In this document: piece by piece, positions 61,157 to 64,000 of the stretch
How positions within the stretch are numbered: the stretch's first letter is position 1
Layout: the number at the start of each line of letters is the position of its first letter
From: JADKAV01 sp963733395
Lineage (GTDB): Bacteria; Actinomycetota; Actinomycetes; S36-B12; UBA10799
DNA: 64,000 nt
Assembly (NCBI GenBank): GCA_963733395.1
Contig: CAVTCZ010000022.1
Coordinates: forward strand, 1-64,000
Direction of reading: 5' to 3'
The notes under the pieces: model-generated
What the model was told of the DNA's origin: nothing
What the model saw: the letters and a program-made list of their open reading frames with translations, nothing else
The model's database searches: none
Position numbers and translations under genes: made by a program

Positions 61157-62478
61157 ACGGTGACCTCTTCCCTCTTCGCGGCTGCCTGACCGACGCCGGC
61201 GAACTTCCCGCCGGAACCGCTCTCCTGTAGTTCGTATGCCGATTCGGCGTGGGTGGTGAGGTCGATGCCGGTGATCTCATCCTCTTCCGGAATCCGCAGG
61301 CCGATCGTCTTGTGGATCGCAAGTCCGATGATCAGTGCCATCACGAAGGAGTAGACCATCACCGTCACGGCCGCGATCAGCTGCGACCAGAACTGGGTCA
61401 GACCGCCGCCGTAGAACAGGCCGTTGACACCGGCCGGGGCCGCCTCAGTGGCCAGGAAGCCGATCAGCAGGGTGCCGACCAGACCACCCACCAGGTGTAC
61501 GCCGACCACGTCGAGCGAGTCGTCGTAGCCCAGCTTGTACTTCAGTCCGACCGCCAGCGCGCAGACCACACCGGCGATCGCGCCGAGGATGAGTGCACCG
61601 ATCGGGCTCACCGAGGAGCACGCCGGGGTGATCGCAACCAGGCCGGCCACGATGCCCGACGCCGCGCCCAGGCTGGTGGCGTGGCCGTCGCGGATCTTCT
61701 CCACGAGCAGCCAGCCGAGGGCCGCAGCACAGGTGGCGGTGAAGGTGTTCATGAACACCACCGCGGCCGTGTTGTTGGCAGCCAGCGCCGACCCGGCGTT
61801 GAAGCCGAACCAGCCGAACCACAACAGGCCGGCACCGACCATGACCAGGGTCAGGTTGTGCGGCTTCATCGGGGTCTTGGGCCAACCCAGGCGCTTTCCG
61901 ACCACCAGGGCGAGCGCCAGACCTGCCGCACCGGCGTTGATGTGGACCGCGGTCCCACCGGCGAAGTCGATCGCGGGCGTACCCCGCAGCGGGCCGAGGC
62001 CTTCGAAGATCCAGCCGCCAGCACCCCATACCCAGTGCGCCACCGGGAAGTAGACCAGCGTCGCCCAGATTCCGGCGAACACCATCCAGGACCCGAACTT
62101 CACCCGGTCGGCGATCGCACCGGCGATCAGCGCGACGGTGATCGTCGCGAACATCGCCTGGAACGCGACGAAGGCCATGGCCGGGTACACCGCGGTCGGG
62201 TCGTCGGTCATCAGGCCGGTCAGACCTGCATACTCCGTGACCCGGCCGAGCAGGCCGTTGCCGATATCGGTGGCGAAGGTCATCGAGTAGCCGTAAAGCA
62301 CCCACTGGACGCCGACGAGGAACAATGCCCCCATCACCATCATCATCATGTTCAGCACGGCCTTCGTACGTGTCATGCCGCCATAGAAGAAAGCTAGGCC
62401 GGGCAACATGAGCAGTACGAGGGCGGCGCTGGTGAGAATCCAGGCGGTATCGCCTGCACTCAAGACGGACTCATCCAT
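61153..62478 (-). CDS. amtB: Ammonium transporter AmtB
   Basis: 441 aa from ATG 62478. Eleven helices; AFFYGGMTRTKAVLNMMMMV, GAIADRVKFGSWMVFAGIWA, HWVWGAGGWIFEGLGPLRGT (conserved His-Trp), IDFAGGTAVHINAGAAGLAL, GFNAGSALAANNTAAVVFMN, and LVGTLLIGFLATEAAP show the Amt fold; the C-terminal tail ends in a basic GlnK-binding segment. It imports ammonium and is blocked by PII. A GlnR-type box lies about 90 bp upstream. Confidence 0.95.
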   Translation of the reverse strand: MDESVLSAGDTAWILTSAALVLLMLPGLAFFYGGMTRTKAVLNMMMMVMGALFLVGVQWVLYGYSMTFATDIGNGLLGRVTEYAGLTGLMTDDPTAVYPAMAFVAFQAMFATITVALIAGAIADRVKFGSWMVFAGIWATLVYFPVAHWVWGAGGWIFEGLGPLRGTPAIDFAGGTAVHINAGAAGLALALVVGKRLGWPKTPMKPHNLTLVMVGAGLLWFGWFGFNAGSALAANNTAAVVFMNTFTATCAAALGWLLVEKIRDGHATSLGAASGIVAGLVAITPACSSVSPIGALILGAIAGVVCALAVGLKYKLGYDDSLDVVGVHLVGGLVGTLLIGFLATEAAPAGVNGLFYGGGLTQFWSQLIAAVTVMVYSFVMALIIGLAIHKTIGLRIPEEDEITGIDLTTHAESAYELQESGSGGKFAGVGQAAAKREEVTV

Positions 62479-62567
62479 CGTCACGCCTCTCCTTTTCTCC
62501 CCATCGGGTCTCTCCCTCGGGACCCTTCGAGACTCACCCAGGCGTGTTACGCGACCTGCGGTCGGAG

Positions 62568-62583
62568 GTTTCGTCGCTGTGAC
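62568..62583 (-). promoter_or_regulatory. Putative GlnR box upstream of amtB
   Basis: On the minus strand GTCAC-N6-GAAAC (GTCACAGCGACGAAAC) matches the actinobacterial GlnR half-site GTNAC-N6-GAAAC, about 90 bp before the amtB ATG. A second GAAAC lies 40 bp upstream near 62614, with GTTAAC beside it. Nitrogen-dependent activation of amtB-glnB-glnD by GlnR is known in Streptomyces and mycobacteria; here it is inferred. Confidence 0.45.
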
Positions 62584-62686
62584 GGAAGTGGGGTATTGCG
62601 TTAACACTGTGTTTCGGCGCCGAACGGACGATGGCCGTTCGGCTGGTCGGGCCGGGCACGCTCAGCGGTAACGCCACCCCCCTCGC

Positions 62687-62746
62687 GGGTTTTGCGACGT
62701 TGTTGCCCCGACACGCCGAGCCCTGAGGGCAACAACGGCTCAAAAC
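62687..62746. repeat. Family C palindromic repeat, copy 3 (upstream of DUF559 gene)
   Basis: Left arm GGTTTTGCGACGTTGTTGCC plus CC (62687-62708) and right arm GGGCAACAACGGCTCAAAACC (62726-62746), with CGACACGCCGAGCCCTGA between. It lies 94 bp before the DUF559 start; the interval contains a TGTCCACAG element at 62761. Confidence 0.9.
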
Positions 62747-62840
62747 CGGTTCGGAGCGGCTGTCCACAGCCCCCTCCGTCACGATCCACAGTTGGGGCTG
62801 GAGCCGTCTGCTCCGGGCCAAGCACCCGTATGTCTTGAGG

Positions 62841-63665
62841 ATGCCCTTCCGCGTGACCCGAAGCGGGACTTCCGCAATGACGTACAAACAGAGCCTGCGC
62901 CCGGCCTTCTACTCGCCGACGCGTGGTGTGCGCGCCGGCATCGACGAACAAGGCTGGTGGGCCGAACTCGCGGCGTTCACGCTGGTTCTTCCCCCCGAAG
63001 CGGTCTTCTCGCACACCACTGCGGCGAAGATTCAGAGCCTGCCGCTTCCCAGGAGTGACCCGCGACCGTTCCACGTGACGTGTGCGAACCGGCGGGGCAG
63101 TCGATCCGGGATCACCTGGCACGCCCGCTCGGTGACCGGCGCCACGGACCTCTGGCACGGGTGGCCGGTGACGAGCCCGCTGCGCACATGGCAGGACCTG
63201 GGCGCGCTACTGACCCTTCCGCAGTTGGTGGCCATGGCCGACGTGCTCCTGCGCAGGCACATCTGCACAACCGCAGAGTTGGCGGCCCTGAACGGAATTC
63301 GCCATCGCAGGCGGCTGGCCGAGGCAGCGGCGCTGGCCGACGGCGGCAGTTGGTCCCCCCGCGAGTCGATCCTGCGGGTCGCGATGCACGACCGGGGCCT
63401 GCCGGCACCGGAGTTGAACGGGCACATCGTCGAGCAGGCAGTTCTGCTGGGGACGGGTGACTATGTGTGGCGGCTGTACAAGGTGATCGCCGATTACGAC
63501 GGAGACCACCACGACCACCCGCGGCAGCGGCACCAGGACGCCCAAACCCGCGACGATTACGCGGCCGCCGGCTGGAGACATGTCGCCCTCACCAAGCAGA
63601 TGAGCCTCGACGATGCCGTGGGCCGCGTCGAACGAGCGCTGCGGCAGCGGGGGTGGGTGAGTTGA
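62841..63665 (+). CDS. DUF559-type protein, paralogue of the one at 6.0-6.9 kb
   Basis: 274 aa from ATG 62841. It aligns along its length with the gene at 6028: MPFRVTRSG, YSPTRGVRAGIDEQGWWAEL, AVFSHTTAAKIQSLPLPRSD, TSPLRTWQDLG, SWSPRESILRVAMHDRGL, GTGDYVWRLYKVIADYDGDH, RQRHQDAQTRDDYAAAGWRH. The conserved VEYDG of the first protein is ADYDG here, keeping acidic residues at the putative metal site. Similarity is moderate, so they are not recent duplicates. It is bracketed by family C repeats: one 94 bp before the start, the other 7 bp after the stop. Confidence 0.75.
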   Translation: MPFRVTRSGTSAMTYKQSLRPAFYSPTRGVRAGIDEQGWWAELAAFTLVLPPEAVFSHTTAAKIQSLPLPRSDPRPFHVTCANRRGSRSGITWHARSVTGATDLWHGWPVTSPLRTWQDLGALLTLPQLVAMADVLLRRHICTTAELAALNGIRHRRRLAEAAALADGGSWSPRESILRVAMHDRGLPAPELNGHIVEQAVLLGTGDYVWRLYKVIADYDGDHHDHPRQRHQDAQTRDDYAAAGWRHVALTKQMSLDDAVGRVERALRQRGWVS

Positions 63666-63672
63666 CCTCGCA

Positions 63673-63740
63673 CCGGGGCTTCTGTGACGTTGTTACCCCG
63701 ACACGCCGAGGCGCGAGGGCAACAACGTCGCAGAACCCGG
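63673..63740. repeat. Family C palindromic repeat, copy 4 (downstream of DUF559 gene)
   Basis: Left arm from CCGGGGCTTCTGTGACGTTG (63673-63699, ending TTACCCC) and right arm GGGCAACAACGTCGCAGAAC plus CCGG (63717-63740), with the GACACGCCGAGGCGCGA loop. It begins 7 bp after the DUF559 stop and ends 14 bp before the ftsY stop on the other strand, so it also sits between convergent genes. Confidence 0.92.
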
Positions 63741-63754
63741 GACAACGCGACCCT

Positions 63755-64000
63755 TCAGTCCAGCAGCGCGCTCACGAACGCCTCCGGGTCGAACGGCGCG
63801 AGGTCGTCGGGGCCCTCCCCCAGGCCGACCAGCTTCACCGGTACGCCGAGTTCCCGCTGCACCGCCACGACGATGCCACCCTTGGCGGTCCCGTCGAGCT
63901 TGGTCAGCACGACCCCGGTGACGTCGACCACCTCGCTGAACACCCGCGCCTGTGCCAGACCGTTCTGACCGGTGGTGGCGTCGAGGATGAGCAGCACCTC
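63755..64000 (-). CDS. ftsY: Signal recognition particle receptor FtsY, C-terminal part
   Basis: About 81 codons up to the window edge: LLILDATTGQNGLAQARVFS, GVVLTKLDGTAKGGIVVAVQ (G4), GEGPDDLAPFDPEAFVSALL, the family's C-terminus. FtsY docks the SRP ribosome complex at the membrane. The rest of the gene lies beyond 64000. Association with ffh and the nitrogen operon (ftsY-amtB-glnB-glnD-ffh) is the actinobacterial order. Confidence 0.95.
   Translation of the reverse strand, partial: EVLLILDATTGQNGLAQARVFSEVVDVTGVVLTKLDGTAKGGIVVAVQRELGVPVKLVGLGEGPDDLAPFDPEAFVSALLD

Overview
This 64 kb window is high-GC DNA from an actinobacterial chromosome. The evidence is the conserved actinobacterial order of the translation and ribosome-maturation genes, a WhiG-type sigma factor, a DprE1/DprE2 pair, GTG starts and short ATGA/TGATG gene overlaps. 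Nothing in it identifies a genus. No tRNA, rRNA, CRISPR array or prophage was seen.

Layout. Positions 1-5.0 kb are an accessory surface-protein locus: two DUF5979-type secreted proteins (the second with a von Willebrand A domain), a third copy reduced to a C-terminal remnant, and a ParE/Phd-type toxin-antitoxin pair between them. This region carries many frameshifts. From 5.2 to 9.1 kb are an RmlC-like epimerase, a DUF559 nuclease-like gene and dprE2-dprE1. From 9.3 to 23.1 kb, on the minus strand, runs dapB, an M16 peptidase, pnp, rpsO, ribF, truB, nrnA, rbfA, a DUF503 gene, infB, ylxR, nusA and rimP. From 23.1 to 31.9 kb are two small ferritin-like-type genes, a PQQ-type sugar dehydrogenase lipoprotein, proS, a secreted GH31 enzyme resembling sulfoquinovosidases, a GNAT protein and ispG. 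From 32.4 to 38.3 kb are rseP, dxr, rlmN, cdsA, frr and a zinc-type CDF exporter. From 38.5 to 42.5 kb are an ECF sigma factor with a DUF4349 partner, a TesB thioesterase and a frameshifted DUF2804 gene next to a decayed stretch. From 43 to 45.7 kb is feoA-feoB-feoC behind a likely IdeR/DtxR box. From 45.7 to 58.3 kb are pyrH, tsf, rpsB, a degenerate M23 protein, whiG, xerC, dprA, a DUF2469 gene, rnhB, lepB, rplS, trmD, rimM, a KH protein, rpsP and ffh. The end holds the nitrogen operon amtB-glnB-glnD, a second DUF559 gene and the 3' end of ftsY.

The most unusual feature is non-coding. Three unrelated families of intergenic palindromic repeats (here A, B and C) recur through the window, 13 elements in all. 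Each DUF559 gene is bracketed by two copies of one family: family A around the gene at 6.0-6.9 kb, family C around the gene at 62.8-63.7 kb. In both cases the downstream copy begins within 10 bp of the stop codon. This recalls, by analogy only, REP elements bracketing RAYT transposase genes, and it is the best candidate for an undescribed system here.

Other points of interest are a microhomology deletion in the repeated surface-protein C-terminal domain, Ala at the DprE1 position where mycobacteria carry the benzothiazinone-reactive Cys, Ala/Pro/Glu tails on ribosomal proteins S2 and S16 with a 15-bp tandem array in rpsB, and the absence of yraN and comM between the DUF2469 gene and dprA. Single-base frameshifts in ribF and truB suggest that some indels are consensus errors, so pseudogene calls are tentative.
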